64,000 bases of DNA, taken from positions 185,110-249,109 of the forward strand of contig JAJTFA010000002.1 in NCBI GenBank assembly GCA_021299635.1, in the 5' to 3' direction. The notes under the pieces are model-generated. The model saw nothing but the letters and a program-made list of their open reading frames with translations. It made no database searches and was not told the DNA's origin. Source of the stretch: Sphingobacteriales bacterium (GTDB lineage: Bacteria > Bacteroidota > Bacteroidia > UKL13-3). The number at the start of each line of letters is the position of its first letter. Positions within the stretch are counted from its first letter, which is position 1. A program made the translations under genes and the position numbers. Below are positions 26,878 through 36,355 of this stretch, piece after piece.

Positions 26878-29745
26878 TTATTTAAGGGTGCGTTTTACCT
26901 CAACTTCTTCGTAGGCTTCTACCATATCACCTACTTTAATATCATTAAAATTGTGGATGTTTAATCCGCATTCAAAACCTTGGGCCACTTCTTTCATATC
27001 ATCTTTAAAACGCTTGAGTGAAGCCAATTCACCGGAGTGAACCACTACGCCATCTCTTATTATACGAATCTTAGAGTTTCTGAAAATTTTTCCATCGGTA
27101 ACCATACATCCGGCAACTGTGCCAACTTTGGAGATTTTAAATACCTCACGTATTTCAACATTACCGGTAATTTTTTCTTCCATGGTGGGTTCAAGCATCC
27201 CTTCAATGGCAGCCTTAATTTCTTCAATAGCTTTATAGATAATAGAATACAACCTGATATCTATAGATTCCTGTTCGGCAAGTTTGCGTGCCTGAGCAGA
27301 AGGGCGCACCTGAAAACCAATAACAATCGCATCAGATGCAGAGGCAAGCAATACATCGCTCTCTGATATTTGTCCTACGCCTTTATAAATTACGCTTACG
27401 GCAACCTCTTCAGTAGAAAGTTTAATCAATGAATCGCTCAATGCTTCAACAGATCCATCTACGTCACCTTTAACGATTACTTTCAGTTCTTTGAAATTAC
27501 CTATAGCCAAACGTCTTCCAATTTCATCAAGTGTGATGTGTTTGTGTGTACGTATGCCTTGCTCACGCTGCAACTGAGCGCGTTTATTGGCAATTTCTTT
27601 TGACTCTTGCTCGGTTTTACAAACAATAAATTTATCTCCGGCCTGAGGAGCACCATCAAATCCAAGAATAACAACAGGAGCAGAAGGTCCTGCAATGGTC
27701 ATTTTCTTACCGCGCTCGTCAAACATTGCTTTCACTTTACCATTATGCACACCTGCTAAAATAGGATCGCCTATTTTTAAAGTGCCTGCCTGAACCATTA
27801 CCGTTGTTGTAATGCCTCGTCCTTTATCAAGAGTTGCTTCAATTACACTGCCCACTGCACGCTTATTTGGATTTGCTTTCAGATCCAGAATTTCGGCTTC
27901 AAGTAATACTTTTTCCAAAAGTGCGTCAATATTCAACCCTTTTTTGGCAGAAATTTCCTGGCACTGGTATTTGCCTCCCCACTCTTCAACCAAGATATTC
28001 ATGGCAGCCAATTGCTCCCTTATTTTATCCGGATTTGCCCCTTCACGGTCAATTTTATTAATAGCAAAAATGATAGGAACACCTGCAGCCTGCGCGTGGC
28101 TTATAGCCTCGCGTGTTTGCGGCATAACGCTATCATCAGCTGCAATCACAATAATTACAATATCAGTTATTTTGGCTCCGCGTGCACGCATAGCAGTAAA
28201 CGCTTCGTGGCCTGGAGTATCTAGGAAGGTAACATGCTTGCCATTTGCCAGCGTAACCTCATAAGCACCTATATGCTGTGTTATGCCACCTGCTTCGCCT
28301 GCAATTACGTTTGCTTTGCGCACGTAATCCAGTAATGATGTTTTGCCATGGTCAACGTGACCCATAACCGTAACGATAGGCGGACGAGGTTTTAGGTCTT
28401 CCGGAGCATCGGTATCTTCTTCAACCTCCTCAACAGCTTCTGCAGATACAAATTCAACTTCAAAACCAAATTCCTCTGCAACAATTGCAATGGTTTCAGC
28501 GTCCAGTCTCTGATTTATAGAAACCATCATCCCTAATGTCATACAGGCGCTGATAACATTGGTTACCGAAACATCCATCATTTTTGCCAGCTCATTGGCT
28601 GTAACAAATTCGGTTACCTTTAATTTTTTTGAAGCCAGCTCTTCTTCCATTGCAGCTTCTTCGCGCTCGGCAGCAGCTGCATCGCGTTTTTGTTTGCGGA
28701 GTTTAGAGCGTATGGATCCTATGTTGGGGTTTTTACTGCCTGGATTTAGCCTTGCCAGCGTTTCCTTCAGTTTATCCTGGATCTCTTTTTCAGTAATTTC
28801 TGCTTTTTCTTCCGGAGGTGAAAACCTGTCTTTGCCTTTATTAAACTTGCCTTTCTCAAATCGCTGACCGGGTTTAAAATCACGCTTCGGTCCTGTTCCC
28901 TGTGCGGCAGGCTTGTCTTTTCCTAACTGATCAATCTTTTTGGAATCTATGTTATCACTTCCCCCAACAAAGTTCTTTCTGCGTCTTTTCTTTTTTATCA
29001 GATTATTATCCGAGGAGGCAACGGGCTGCTTTTTCGGAGGTTCGGTAGGCAATTCGATTTTACCCATAACCTTAAGACCGGAAAGTTTTTCGTAATTAGG
29101 CTCAAGCATTGGAGCCTCTGTTTCTTCGGGTGTTACTTTCTCAATGGTTTCAATTTTTTGTTCGCTTACTGCAGGTACCTCCTCCACTGGTTTAACCTCC
29201 TCTTCCTGCTTAGCCTTTTTTGACTTGGTGGTAGTGGTTTTGGTTTCAGCGGATTTCTTGCCTTTTTTCTCTGGCTTCGTTTTGCTGCTAATGCTATCTA
29301 AATCAACTTTACCTAAAACGGTTAAACCTGGTTTATCTTCTCCAGATTCTAATTCTGTTGCTTTTACGAGCTTTCCTTTTGCAGGCGTTTCATCTTTTTT
29401 AACATCTGTTTTTGAGATAACCTCAGGAACCAAGCCGCTTTTAATCAATATGCCATCATCTTCTTCCTCATCCGTAACAGGAGCTTTAGCTTTTGGAGCA
29501 GCAATTCCTGTTTCCTCTTTTTTAACAAGTTTAGCCTTGCCCAGGCTTTTGGCGTCTTCTTTTGTCTTTTTATCGCTCTGAAAATCGCTTAGCAGGATGG
29601 CATATTGCTCATCTGTTATTTTGGAGTTTGGGTTTGATTCAATTTTATGCCCCTTTTTACCCAAATGCTCCACGATGGTGCTAATGCCCACCCCAATTTC
29701 CTTGGCAGCCTTACTTAATCTTATAGTTCCTGTGTTTTCGCTCAT
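26878..29745 (-). CDS. infB: Translation initiation factor IF-2
   Basis: A 955-residue protein. N-terminal IF2_N-like helix bundle (1-55, with [20 protein letters not shown]), then a long low-complexity Lys/Glu/Pro linker (about 60-340) that accounts for the large size usual in Bacteroidota. A second IF2_N-like segment is near 378-430 ([22 protein letters not shown]). The GTPase domain starts with G1 GHVDHGKT (462-469), then [17 protein letters not shown] and NKID; domains II, III and the C2 fMet-tRNA-binding domain follow. It places initiator tRNA on the 30S subunit. It is the last gene of the rimP-nusA-infB operon; a stable hairpin sits between nusA and this gene. Confidence 0.97.
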   Translation of the reverse strand: MSENTGTIRLSKAAKEIGVGISTIVEHLGKKGHKIESNPNSKITDEQYAILLSDFQSDKKTKEDAKSLGKAKLVKKEETGIAAPKAKAPVTDEEEDDGILIKSGLVPEVISKTDVKKDETPAKGKLVKATELESGEDKPGLTVLGKVDLDSISSKTKPEKKGKKSAETKTTTTKSKKAKQEEEVKPVEEVPAVSEQKIETIEKVTPEETEAPMLEPNYEKLSGLKVMGKIELPTEPPKKQPVASSDNNLIKKKRRRKNFVGGSDNIDSKKIDQLGKDKPAAQGTGPKRDFKPGQRFEKGKFNKGKDRFSPPEEKAEITEKEIQDKLKETLARLNPGSKNPNIGSIRSKLRKQKRDAAAAEREEAAMEEELASKKLKVTEFVTANELAKMMDVSVTNVISACMTLGMMVSINQRLDAETIAIVAEEFGFEVEFVSAEAVEEVEEDTDAPEDLKPRPPIVTVMGHVDHGKTSLLDYVRKANVIAGEAGGITQHIGAYEVTLANGKHVTFLDTPGHEAFTAMRARGAKITDIVIIVIAADDSVMPQTREAISHAQAAGVPIIFAINKIDREGANPDKIREQLAAMNILVEEWGGKYQCQEISAKKGLNIDALLEKVLLEAEILDLKANPNKRAVGSVIEATLDKGRGITTTVMVQAGTLKIGDPILAGVHNGKVKAMFDERGKKMTIAGPSAPVVILGFDGAPQAGDKFIVCKTEQESKEIANKRAQLQREQGIRTHKHITLDEIGRRLAIGNFKELKVIVKGDVDGSVEALSDSLIKLSTEEVAVSVIYKGVGQISESDVLLASASDAIVIGFQVRPSAQARKLAEQESIDIRLYSIIYKAIEEIKAAIEGMLEPTMEEKITGNVEIREVFKISKVGTVAGCMVTDGKIFRNSKIRIIRDGVVVHSGELASLKRFKDDMKEVAQGFECGLNIHNFNDIKVGDMVEAYEEVEVKRTLK

Positions 29746-29811
29746 TGCGTTGTTGTACTCCTCGTGTAATCACCTGCGAATATCGGTTATTTAATTTAAA
29801 GTTTAAGTGAT

Positions 29812-29855
29812 ATTAGACAAAGGGGGAAGTACAAATAAAAACCCCTTCGTCTAAT
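29812..29855 (-). ncRNA. Stable RNA hairpin in the nusA-infB intergenic region
   Basis: In the transcribed (minus) sense the arms AUUAGAC-G-AAGGGG and CCCCUU-U-GUCUAAU pair over 14 positions, including one G-U, around a 16-base loop. On the plus strand that G-U is an A-C mismatch, so the structure suits the mRNA of this operon and not the opposite strand. No U-run follows directly, so it is not a standard terminator. Processing, mRNA stability or control of infB translation are possible roles. Confidence 0.5.
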
Positions 29856-29875
29856 AACTTAATAACCAAATAGTC

Positions 29876-31111
29876 TTACTCAAACTCGGATTGTAAAATC
29901 TTGCGTATTTCCTTAACGGTTTCTTCCTCCAGTTCTGTTCTGCGCACCAGATCTTCAACTGTTAGCGCCAATACGCTTTTAGCGGTATCACAGCCTATTC
30001 CTTTGAGTTCATCCAAGATCCAGCTATCTATTTCATCTGCAAATTCTTCCAGATCAATATCGCCTTCATCTTCATCATCTTCACGGTATACGTCTATTTC
30101 CACACCGGCAAGCTTACCTGCCAGTTTAATATTGTGGCCGCCTTTGCCTATAGCCAGCGAAACCTGATCGGGTTTAAGATAAACCTCTGCGCGTTTTTTC
30201 TCTTCATTAATTTTAATGGAAGAAATTTTAGCAGGACTCAGGGCACGCTGAATAAGAAGTTGCAGATTAGCGGTAAAGTTAATTACGTCTATATTTTCGT
30301 TTCTAAGTTCGCGCACAATTCCATGTATACGTGAACCTTTCATACCCACGCATGCACCAACGGGATCAATTCTATCGTCATATGATTCAACCGCCACTTT
30401 GGCTCTTTCACCCGGTTCGCGCACGATTTTCTTAATGGTAATAAGACCATCCAGAATTTCAGGTACTTCTTGTTCAAACAGGCGTTCTAAAAACATTGGT
30501 GAAGTGCGTGATAACAGGATACGCGGAGAACCGTTATACATTTCAACTTTCAGCACCACCGCTCTGATGGAGTCACCTTTTTTGTAATGATCAGCCGGTA
30601 TCATTTCTACTTTTGGGAGCAATAGTTCATTTCCTTCATCATCCAGAATCATCAGTTCTTTTTTCCAAACCTGATATACCTCACCGGCAATAATTTCTCC
30701 AACGCGATCTTTGTATTTCTTGTATAACTCATCTTTTTCAAGCTCCAGAACTTTGCTCATAAGGGTTTGACGGGCAGATAAAATGGCCCTGCGCCCAAAT
30801 ACTTCCAGCTTAACCTCATTGGTTAAATCTTCTCCAACCTCAAAGTCAGGCTCAATATTTCTGGCATCTGATATAGAAATTTGGCTACGCTCATTCTCAA
30901 CCTCACCATCATGCACGATGGTTCTATTTTGCCAGATTTCAAGGTCACCATTGCTATCGTTAATAATTACGTCAAAATTTTCATCTGTTCCGTAACGTTT
31001 ACGCAGCATGCTACGAAATACATCTTCCAACACGCGCTGCATAGTAACGCGGTCGATGTTTTTGAACTCTTTAAACTCGCTAAACGAGTCAATTAATCCT
31101 ACACTGTGCAT
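29876..31111 (-). CDS. nusA: Transcription termination/antitermination factor NusA
   Basis: A 411-residue protein. N-terminal RNA-polymerase-binding domain (about 1-125), S1 domain (about 130-200, GEIIAGEVYQVWKKEL), then two KH domains with GMKGSRIHGI (about 278-287) and IGKGGHNIKLAGKL (about 326-339). An acidic stretch follows (DEDEGDIDLEEFADEID) and a single helix-hairpin-helix-like C-terminal domain (ELKGIGCDTAKSVLAL). The two full acidic repeats of E. coli NusA are not present, as is usual in this phylum. It modulates RNA polymerase pausing, termination and antitermination. Gap to rimP is 43 bp, to infB 130 bp. Confidence 0.96.
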   Translation of the reverse strand: MHSVGLIDSFSEFKEFKNIDRVTMQRVLEDVFRSMLRKRYGTDENFDVIINDSNGDLEIWQNRTIVHDGEVENERSQISISDARNIEPDFEVGEDLTNEVKLEVFGRRAILSARQTLMSKVLELEKDELYKKYKDRVGEIIAGEVYQVWKKELMILDDEGNELLLPKVEMIPADHYKKGDSIRAVVLKVEMYNGSPRILLSRTSPMFLERLFEQEVPEILDGLITIKKIVREPGERAKVAVESYDDRIDPVGACVGMKGSRIHGIVRELRNENIDVINFTANLQLLIQRALSPAKISSIKINEEKKRAEVYLKPDQVSLAIGKGGHNIKLAGKLAGVEIDVYREDDEDEGDIDLEEFADEIDSWILDELKGIGCDTAKSVLALTVEDLVRRTELEEETVKEIRKILQSEFE

Positions 31112-31154
31112 ATTCTTCTTTTTTTATATGTTGTTTAAATTATTGGCTGATTGG

Positions 31155-31613
31155 TTATTTAAAGCTAATCAGCACGTTAGATTCTTTTATTTCATGAAAT
31201 GATATGGCTTTTTCTGTAGCTTGTTTGTATCCTTTTTTAATGTCCTTAAGCAACAACACAATACCATCTTTAATAACTTCCTGCAATTTGCCTGTTATTT
31301 CATTATTACCTACCAATTTCACTTGCAGCTCTCTGCCAATGTGCTTGGGGTATTGCCTCGGCTGCAATAAAGGCCTGTCTGCCCCCGGGGAAGAAACTTC
31401 CAGATAGTATGCCCCATCTCCATAATCCATTTCATCCAATTTTTCAGAGAGCACCTTGGAAATGAGCCTGCAGGTTTCAATATTCACACCTTTATCACCA
31501 TCAATAAAAACTGATATTTTTTTGCTGCCGGCCTTCTGCTCTGCCTCAACAAGAAAGTAGCCTTCTTGCAGCGCTGCTTCTGTCCATTGTTTTATTGATG
31601 ATATGATATCCAT
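31155..31613 (-). CDS. rimP: Ribosome maturation factor RimP
   Basis: A 152-residue protein with the RimP N-terminal domain signature YYLEVSSPGADRPLLQPRQY (near residues 72-91), and ISVFIDGDKGVNIETCRLISKVL (about 34-56), then a C-terminal SH3-like domain. It is needed for late assembly of the 30S subunit. It is the first gene of the conserved rimP-nusA-infB cluster. A good promoter lies at 31669-31699, and a terminator-like hairpin lies between that promoter and this start codon. Confidence 0.93.
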   Translation of the reverse strand: MDIISSIKQWTEAALQEGYFLVEAEQKAGSKKISVFIDGDKGVNIETCRLISKVLSEKLDEMDYGDGAYYLEVSSPGADRPLLQPRQYPKHIGRELQVKLVGNNEITGKLQEVIKDGIVLLLKDIKKGYKQATEKAISFHEIKESNVLISFK

Positions 31614-31617
31614 ATGT

Positions 31618-31646
31618 AAAAAGAGAGGGGACTTGCGGTCCCCTCT
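31618..31646 (-). terminator. Terminator-like hairpin: end of the lipoprotein gene and leader of rimP
   Basis: In the minus sense AGAGGGGAC/GTCCCCTCT form a 9-bp stem with a 5-base loop, followed by CTTTTT and then ACATATG with the rimP start codon. It is placed to end transcripts of the 31702-32421 lipoprotein gene. Because the rimP promoter is upstream of it, it would also lie in the rimP leader and could act as an attenuator. Confidence 0.75.
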
Positions 31647-31668
31647 AATAACATTAAGTAATACGCCA

Positions 31669-31699
31669 CAAATATAGGCCTATTTTTTATAATCACAAA
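31669..31699 (-). promoter_or_regulatory. Consensus Bacteroidota promoter for rimP-nusA-infB
   Basis: In the minus sense: -33 element TTTG (31696-31699), 19 bp, then -7 element TATATTTG (31669-31676). Both elements and the spacing match the known Bacteroidota consensus. The start of transcription would be near 31662, about 50 bases before the rimP ATG. Confidence 0.7.
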
Positions 31700-31701
31700 T
31701 T

Positions 31702-32421
31702 TTAATACCTGATTTCCAGCGTTGGGTTAGTACCTTTATGCATCGGAAACTGCATGTTATATTTTTTACGTAGCGGCAGGCCTAATGTATCTTTGGTTAT
31801 ATAATACTCAAAAATAAATGGGTTACGAGCTGTTACTTTGCAATCAATATATTCATCGATAGCTGTTCCTGTAAAATAATAAGCATCATTGGCCTGATTA
31901 TAGGTGTAAAGGTCGTATTTGGGAACTTGCAGTTTGCCATTTGTTTTTTTAACGATTTCCAGCCGGTCTGAGCTGTTTACGGGCCTGATATTTTTTAGGT
32001 AAATCTTTACCTTCCCGCTTCTTTCCAGATAAACAGTAGTATCTAACCCTGATTTTGGAACAGGAATTACCATGTTGCCCTCATCGGCATAATTTTCAAA
32101 AGTTGGCCCTGCAGGCACCAAATAATACTCATATTTGGCCGATGTTTTAAGGTTTTCGGAAAAGGATAAGATGCCCGAAAAAGATGAGGTAGACCTATTT
32201 ACAATGGCGGTTCCATTAAAAGTTACCTCAACAAGCTGGTAGGTAATAGGATTAAAGGCTGGAACCGTATCGCTAACCCCTTTAAAAACTACCCGAATGG
32301 ATGCATTATTTACGTCCTCATCTGCATCATCACATGAACTTAGGTTTAATGTAAAAATTAAGAAACATGCACATAACAAAATTTTTGAAGCTATCGTTTG
32401 GCTCTTTATTTTATCTTTCAT
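31702..32421 (-). CDS. Lipoprotein of unknown function
   Basis: A 239-residue protein with a lipoprotein signal: KILLCACFLIFTLNLSSC, lipidated at about Cys30, followed by an acidic DDADEDV stretch that in Bacteroidota often marks export to the outer membrane or surface. The mature part has beta-sandwich-like segments (ASIRVVFKGVSDTVPAFN; GLDTTVYLERSGKVKIYLKNI). It recalls the DUF4397/carboxypeptidase-regulatory type of fold, but I cannot assign a family. It is divergent from the DUF2723 gene, with 81 bp between the starts. Confidence 0.65.
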   Translation of the reverse strand: MKDKIKSQTIASKILLCACFLIFTLNLSSCDDADEDVNNASIRVVFKGVSDTVPAFNPITYQLVEVTFNGTAIVNRSTSSFSGILSFSENLKTSAKYEYYLVPAGPTFENYADEGNMVIPVPKSGLDTTVYLERSGKVKIYLKNIRPVNSSDRLEIVKKTNGKLQVPKYDLYTYNQANDAYYFTGTAIDEYIDCKVTARNPFIFEYYITKDTLGLPLRKKYNMQFPMHKGTNPTLEIRY

Positions 32422-32457
32422 TTTATTGAATCAATTTTTAAAATTAAGCACAGTGTA

Positions 32458-32465
32458 TATATTTG
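32458..32465 (+). promoter_or_regulatory. Candidate -7 box for the DUF2723 gene
   Basis: TATATTTG fully matches TAnnTTTG and gives a leader of about 30 bases to the ATG at 32503. No TTG at the right -33 spacing; the region there is T-rich (CAATTTTTA). Confidence 0.4.
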
Positions 32466-32502
32466 TCTCCTTACAATAGTAGTAATATAATACCATTTAC
32501 AC

Positions 32503-35500
32503 ATGAATAATAAGTATAATCTGTTTAACAACATTTTGGGATGGGTAACTTTTGTAGTTGCACTTGTAACCTACACCTTAACACTTGAACCAACCGTAAG
32601 CTTTTGGGATTGCGGTGAGTTTATCTCTGCATCTTATAAATTGCAAATCTGTCATCCTCCGGGTGCTCCCTTGTTTCTTATTTTCGGTAGGTTGTTCTCC
32701 CTTATGGCAGGAAGCGACTTAACTAAAGTTGCATTTTGGGTAAATATGGTTTCGGCTGTTACCAGTGCACTTGCTGTAATGTTCTTCTTTTGGACAATTA
32801 CTCATCTGGCTAAAAAGATATTGGTAAAAGCAGGTGAAGCTACTATGCAGCAAACACTTTCTATTATGGTAAGCGGTTTGGTTGGCGCCCTTACATTAAC
32901 CTGGAGCGACACATTCTGGTTTTCGGCTGTTGAAGCAGAAGTATATGCATCTTCCAGCTTTTTTACCACCCTAACATTTTGGTGTATCCTAAAATGGGAA
33001 AATGTAGCCAATGAAAAACATTCCGATAGATGGCTGGTGCTAATCGCCTACTTCATTGGCCTTGCAATTGGCGTGCATCTGCTAAACCTATTGGTTATTC
33101 CTGCAATTGTCTATGTGTATTATTACAAGAAATATACGTTCTCAAATATTGGTTTTATCAAGGCTACAGGTGTTGCTATATTTGCTATTGGCATTGTTCA
33201 GTTTGGAATTATTCCCGGCCTCCCATGGTTAATGACCCGGATGGATTTAATACTTGTTAATTCGATGGGAATGGGCTTTAACAGCGGTGCGTATGCATTG
33301 TTATTGCTTCTTTTAGTTGGTGTGGGTTACGGTCTTTATTACACGGTAAAAAACAATAAGGTTTTACTTAATACTGCATTGTTATGTGTTTCTTTTATCA
33401 TCATCGGATATTCATCTTATGCCATGATCTTAATTCGTTCGGCCGCCAATCCGCCAATCGATATGAACGATCCTGAGCATCCTTTTACCTTGCTATCGTA
33501 CCTTAACCGTGAGCAGTATGGTGAAAACCCGCTTCTTTACGGACAGTATTTTTATGCTAAAGTAATTGATGTTCAAAAAGGTGCTATGCAATACCGCAAA
33601 GGAGAAGATGGCAAATACCAGGAAGCAGGGCCTAAACTAAGTCGTGTATATGATCCTAAAGATTGTACCATTTTACCACGCATGTGGGCCGACAGACCTG
33701 ATTATGTGCAGGCCTACCGCCAATGGGAAAATATTCCTGAAGGCAAGCGGGCTACCTTTGGCAAGAACCTACATTTTTTCTGGACCTATCAGATGAGCTT
33801 TATGTATTTCAGATACTTTGCCTGGAACTTTGTAGGTCGCCAAAATGATGAACAAGGTTTTGGAGATGTTACCCGCGGTAACTGGAAAACGGGCATTGCA
33901 TTTATTGATGAAATGTTTCTGGGTCCTCAATCAAATATTCCTGATTCAATTTCTAAGAATAAAGCAAACAACAGCTATTTCGGATTGCCTTTATTGCTCG
34001 GTATTATTGGATTGATTTGGCACTTCAAAAGAAAGCGTGAAGATGCACTTGTGGTTACAACCTTGTTTTTATTTACCGGAGCATTCATCATTTTATATTT
34101 GAATTTCCCTGCCCATCAGCCACGTGAGCGAGATTATGCTTATGTGGGTTCGTATCAAACATTTATCATTTGGATAGGTTTGGGTGTTCTTGCCTTAATT
34201 GATTGGCTTTCTAAAAAGATGAATCTGATGCTGGCAACTGGTTTGGTTAGTGTTGCAACAATTTTGGGAGTTCCTGTATTAATGGCAAACCAAAACTGGG
34301 ATGATCATAACAGAAGTAACCGTTATACTGCGCTCGATTTTGCCAGCAATTATCTAAACTCATGCCCGCCAAACGCAATACTTTTTACAAATGGAGACAA
34401 CGATACTTATCCGTTGTGGTATGCACAAAATGTTGAGGGCATTCGTTCAGATATACGCGTTATTAACCTGAGTTTGTTAAATACTGACTGGTATGCCAAT
34501 ATGCTAAAGCGTAAGGTATATGATTCAGAACAGGTGCCTTTCAGCATGACACCGGATAAATATATTCAAGGTGTAAGAGATTATGTGATGTATTATAACA
34601 GACCTGAAATTGAAGAGAGATATGGCATCAACCAAACAGATTATTATCCTTTAAAGAATATCATGGCGTTTATTAATGATGATAATGATCCGCTTGCCAA
34701 GCTTACTTCGCAAGGCGGTGAAACATACAATTACTATCCAACAAAGAAATTCTTTGTTCCTGTAAATAAAGAGCAGGCAATTAAGGCTGGTGCCGTAAGG
34801 CCTGAAGATGCTTCTTTAATTGTCGACAGTATTAAATGGGAGATAGGCAACAACAATTTAATGAAGGCTGATTTAATCACGCTGGATATTGTTGCCTCAA
34901 CCGATTGGACACGGCCTATCTGTTTTGCCATAACAACAGGCAGTGATGTATATCTGAATATGCAGAATTATTTTCAGATCAACGGATTGGTTTATCAATT
35001 GGTGCCAATACTTAATACACAAGGAACTGACGGAACCATGGGGCGCATCAACACAAATATTTTGTATGATAACGTTATGAATAAATTTAAATGGGGCAAT
35101 ATGGACAAGCCTGGTGTTTATCTGGACGAAACCATTTTGCGACAAACCAAAAACCTGCGTAACTTATTTTACAGATTGGCTATGCGTTTAATTGAGGAAG
35201 GCAAAAAAGATACTGCAGTTAAAGTTCTTGATCGTTGTTTGGAAGTAATGCCTGAAGAAAATGTTCCTTATGATGTATTTGTAATTAGGTTAGCTGAGGC
35301 TTATTATGCTGCAGGCAAGCCGGAAAAAGCCAATGAGCTGGTTAAAGAGGTAGCAAAAATATCTGAAGAGAAATACGTTTATTACAATTCATTCAGAGGC
35401 ACAAAAAAATTAAGTAGTGTAAAACAGGACATTCAGGAAAACGTTCAGATATTTGGTTATTGTCAGCAAGTGGCTGAGATTAACCAGCAAAAAACCTTGG

Positions 35501-35550
35501 CGGATGAGTTGCGTAATAAGATGACGCAACTGCAAATGCCACTGGAATAA
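32503..35550 (+). CDS. DUF2723 membrane protein, GT-C glycosyltransferase-like, with TPR-like C-terminus
   Basis: A 1015-residue protein. The N-terminal helix (12-30) is followed by PTVSFWDCGEFISAS (Asp36, Glu39) and CHPPGAPLF (His51), the DUF2723 signature, which resembles the first-loop acidic motif of GT-C protein O-mannosyltransferases. About 11-12 membrane helices reach to near residue 600. A soluble domain of about 400 residues follows, with GDNDTYPLWYAQNVEGIRSD near 625 and a TPR-like helical pair at about 890-950. It may be a lipid-linked sugar transferase that glycosylates exported proteins in the periplasm; this is inferred from the fold. A hairpin terminator lies right after it. 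Confidence 0.8.
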   Translation: MNNKYNLFNNILGWVTFVVALVTYTLTLEPTVSFWDCGEFISASYKLQICHPPGAPLFLIFGRLFSLMAGSDLTKVAFWVNMVSAVTSALAVMFFFWTITHLAKKILVKAGEATMQQTLSIMVSGLVGALTLTWSDTFWFSAVEAEVYASSSFFTTLTFWCILKWENVANEKHSDRWLVLIAYFIGLAIGVHLLNLLVIPAIVYVYYYKKYTFSNIGFIKATGVAIFAIGIVQFGIIPGLPWLMTRMDLILVNSMGMGFNSGAYALLLLLLVGVGYGLYYTVKNNKVLLNTALLCVSFIIIGYSSYAMILIRSAANPPIDMNDPEHPFTLLSYLNREQYGENPLLYGQYFYAKVIDVQKGAMQYRKGEDGKYQEAGPKLSRVYDPKDCTILPRMWADRPDYVQAYRQWENIPEGKRATFGKNLHFFWTYQMSFMYFRYFAWNFVGRQNDEQGFGDVTRGNWKTGIAFIDEMFLGPQSNIPDSISKNKANNSYFGLPLLLGIIGLIWHFKRKREDALVVTTLFLFTGAFIILYLNFPAHQPRERDYAYVGSYQTFIIWIGLGVLALIDWLSKKMNLMLATGLVSVATILGVPVLMANQNWDDHNRSNRYTALDFASNYLNSCPPNAILFTNGDNDTYPLWYAQNVEGIRSDIRVINLSLLNTDWYANMLKRKVYDSEQVPFSMTPDKYIQGVRDYVMYYNRPEIEERYGINQTDYYPLKNIMAFINDDNDPLAKLTSQGGETYNYYPTKKFFVPVNKEQAIKAGAVRPEDASLIVDSIKWEIGNNNLMKADLITLDIVASTDWTRPICFAITTGSDVYLNMQNYFQINGLVYQLVPILNTQGTDGTMGRINTNILYDNVMNKFKWGNMDKPGVYLDETILRQTKNLRNLFYRLAMRLIEEGKKDTAVKVLDRCLEVMPEENVPYDVFVIRLAEAYYAAGKPEKANELVKEVAKISEEKYVYYNSFRGTKKLSSVKQDIQENVQIFGYCQQVAEINQQKTLADELRNKMTQLQMPLE

Positions 35551-35569
35551 AATAAAGCATTGTATATTT

Positions 35570-35605
35570 GAAGCCCTTCCATACTTAGGAAGGGCTTCAT
35601 TTTTT
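35570..35605 (+). terminator. Intrinsic terminator abutting the rlmB start
   Basis: An 11-bp perfect stem (GAAGCCCTTCC/GGAAGGGCTTC), 7-base loop and ATTTTTT run; the T-run directly touches the rlmB ATG at 35606. TATATTTG (35563-35570), a -7 consensus match, lies just before the stem, so the same sequence could be both terminator and rlmB leader. Confidence 0.75.
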
Positions 35606-36355
35606 ATGAACGAGCGCAAAAAAGAACATACCCATATTTACGGCATTCACGCTGTGAACGAAGCATTGAGCAGTGGCACAGAGCTAAATAAAATAATAAT
35701 ACAAAAGGGTTTAAGAAACCCTGCCATTGATGATACCATAAAAACGGCCCGCAAGCGTGGCATACCGGTTCAGTTTGTGCCAAAAGAATCGGCAGTATTT
35801 CCTGCTAGCAGAAATCATCAGGGAATTATTGCCACTATTTCACCTATTATTTATCAAAAGCTAGAAGACATCATACCTCAGTTATATGAGGAAGGAAAAA
35901 CACCATTTATTTTGGTACTTGATCATATAACAGATGTAAGAAATTTTGGAGCCATAGCACGCACCGCCTATTGCGGAGGTGTTCATGCTATTGTTATACC
36001 TGAACAGGGAGGCGCTCCGGTAAATGAAGATGCCATAAAAACATCTGCAGGCGCTTTGATGAAAATTGCTGTATGCAGGGAAAAAAACTATAAAACCGTT
36101 ATGGAATTGCTTAACCAAAGCGGTATACAAACAGTAGGATGCACAGAAAAAGCAAACAAAGATTTACCTTTTGTTGATTTAACTGAACCATTGGCTATTA
36201 TTATGGGCAATGAGGAAACAGGAATCAGCAATGAGGTGTTGCGCAAATGTGCTGTATTGGCAAAAATACCTTTAGAGATGGGCGTTTCCTCACTCAATGT
36301 TTCGGTTGCTGCAGGTATTGCTGTTTATGAAACGGTAAGGCAGCGAATGTCTTAG
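35606..36355 (+). CDS. rlmB: 23S rRNA 2'-O-methyltransferase RlmB (SpoU/TrmH family)
   Basis: A 249-residue SPOUT methyltransferase. N-terminal RNA-binding substrate domain (about 5-80: IYGIHAVNEALSSG, NHQGIIATISP). The knotted catalytic domain has motif 1 LDHITDVRNFGAIARTAYCGG (Asn and Arg conserved), motif 2 IIMGNEETGIS (about 194-204) and motif 3 LNVSVAAGIAVYE (about 230-242). It methylates the 2'-OH of G2251 in 23S rRNA in E. coli; TrmH-like paralogues exist, so the exact site is inferred. It converges with the M28 peptidase gene with a 4-bp overlap. Confidence 0.9.
   Translation: MNERKKEHTHIYGIHAVNEALSSGTELNKIIIQKGLRNPAIDDTIKTARKRGIPVQFVPKESAVFPASRNHQGIIATISPIIYQKLEDIIPQLYEEGKTPFILVLDHITDVRNFGAIARTAYCGGVHAIVIPEQGGAPVNEDAIKTSAGALMKIAVCREKNYKTVMELLNQSGIQTVGCTEKANKDLPFVDLTEPLAIIMGNEETGISNEVLRKCAVLAKIPLEMGVSSLNVSVAAGIAVYETVRQRMS

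Noticed and set aside
29144..29581. 145-codon open frame antisense to infB, and similar antisense frames in metH and the giant gene
   Set aside because: They come from the biased codon composition of the real genes (Lys/Glu-rich linker or Asn/Thr-rich repeats), show Ser/Pro-rich low-complexity products and no start context or family features.
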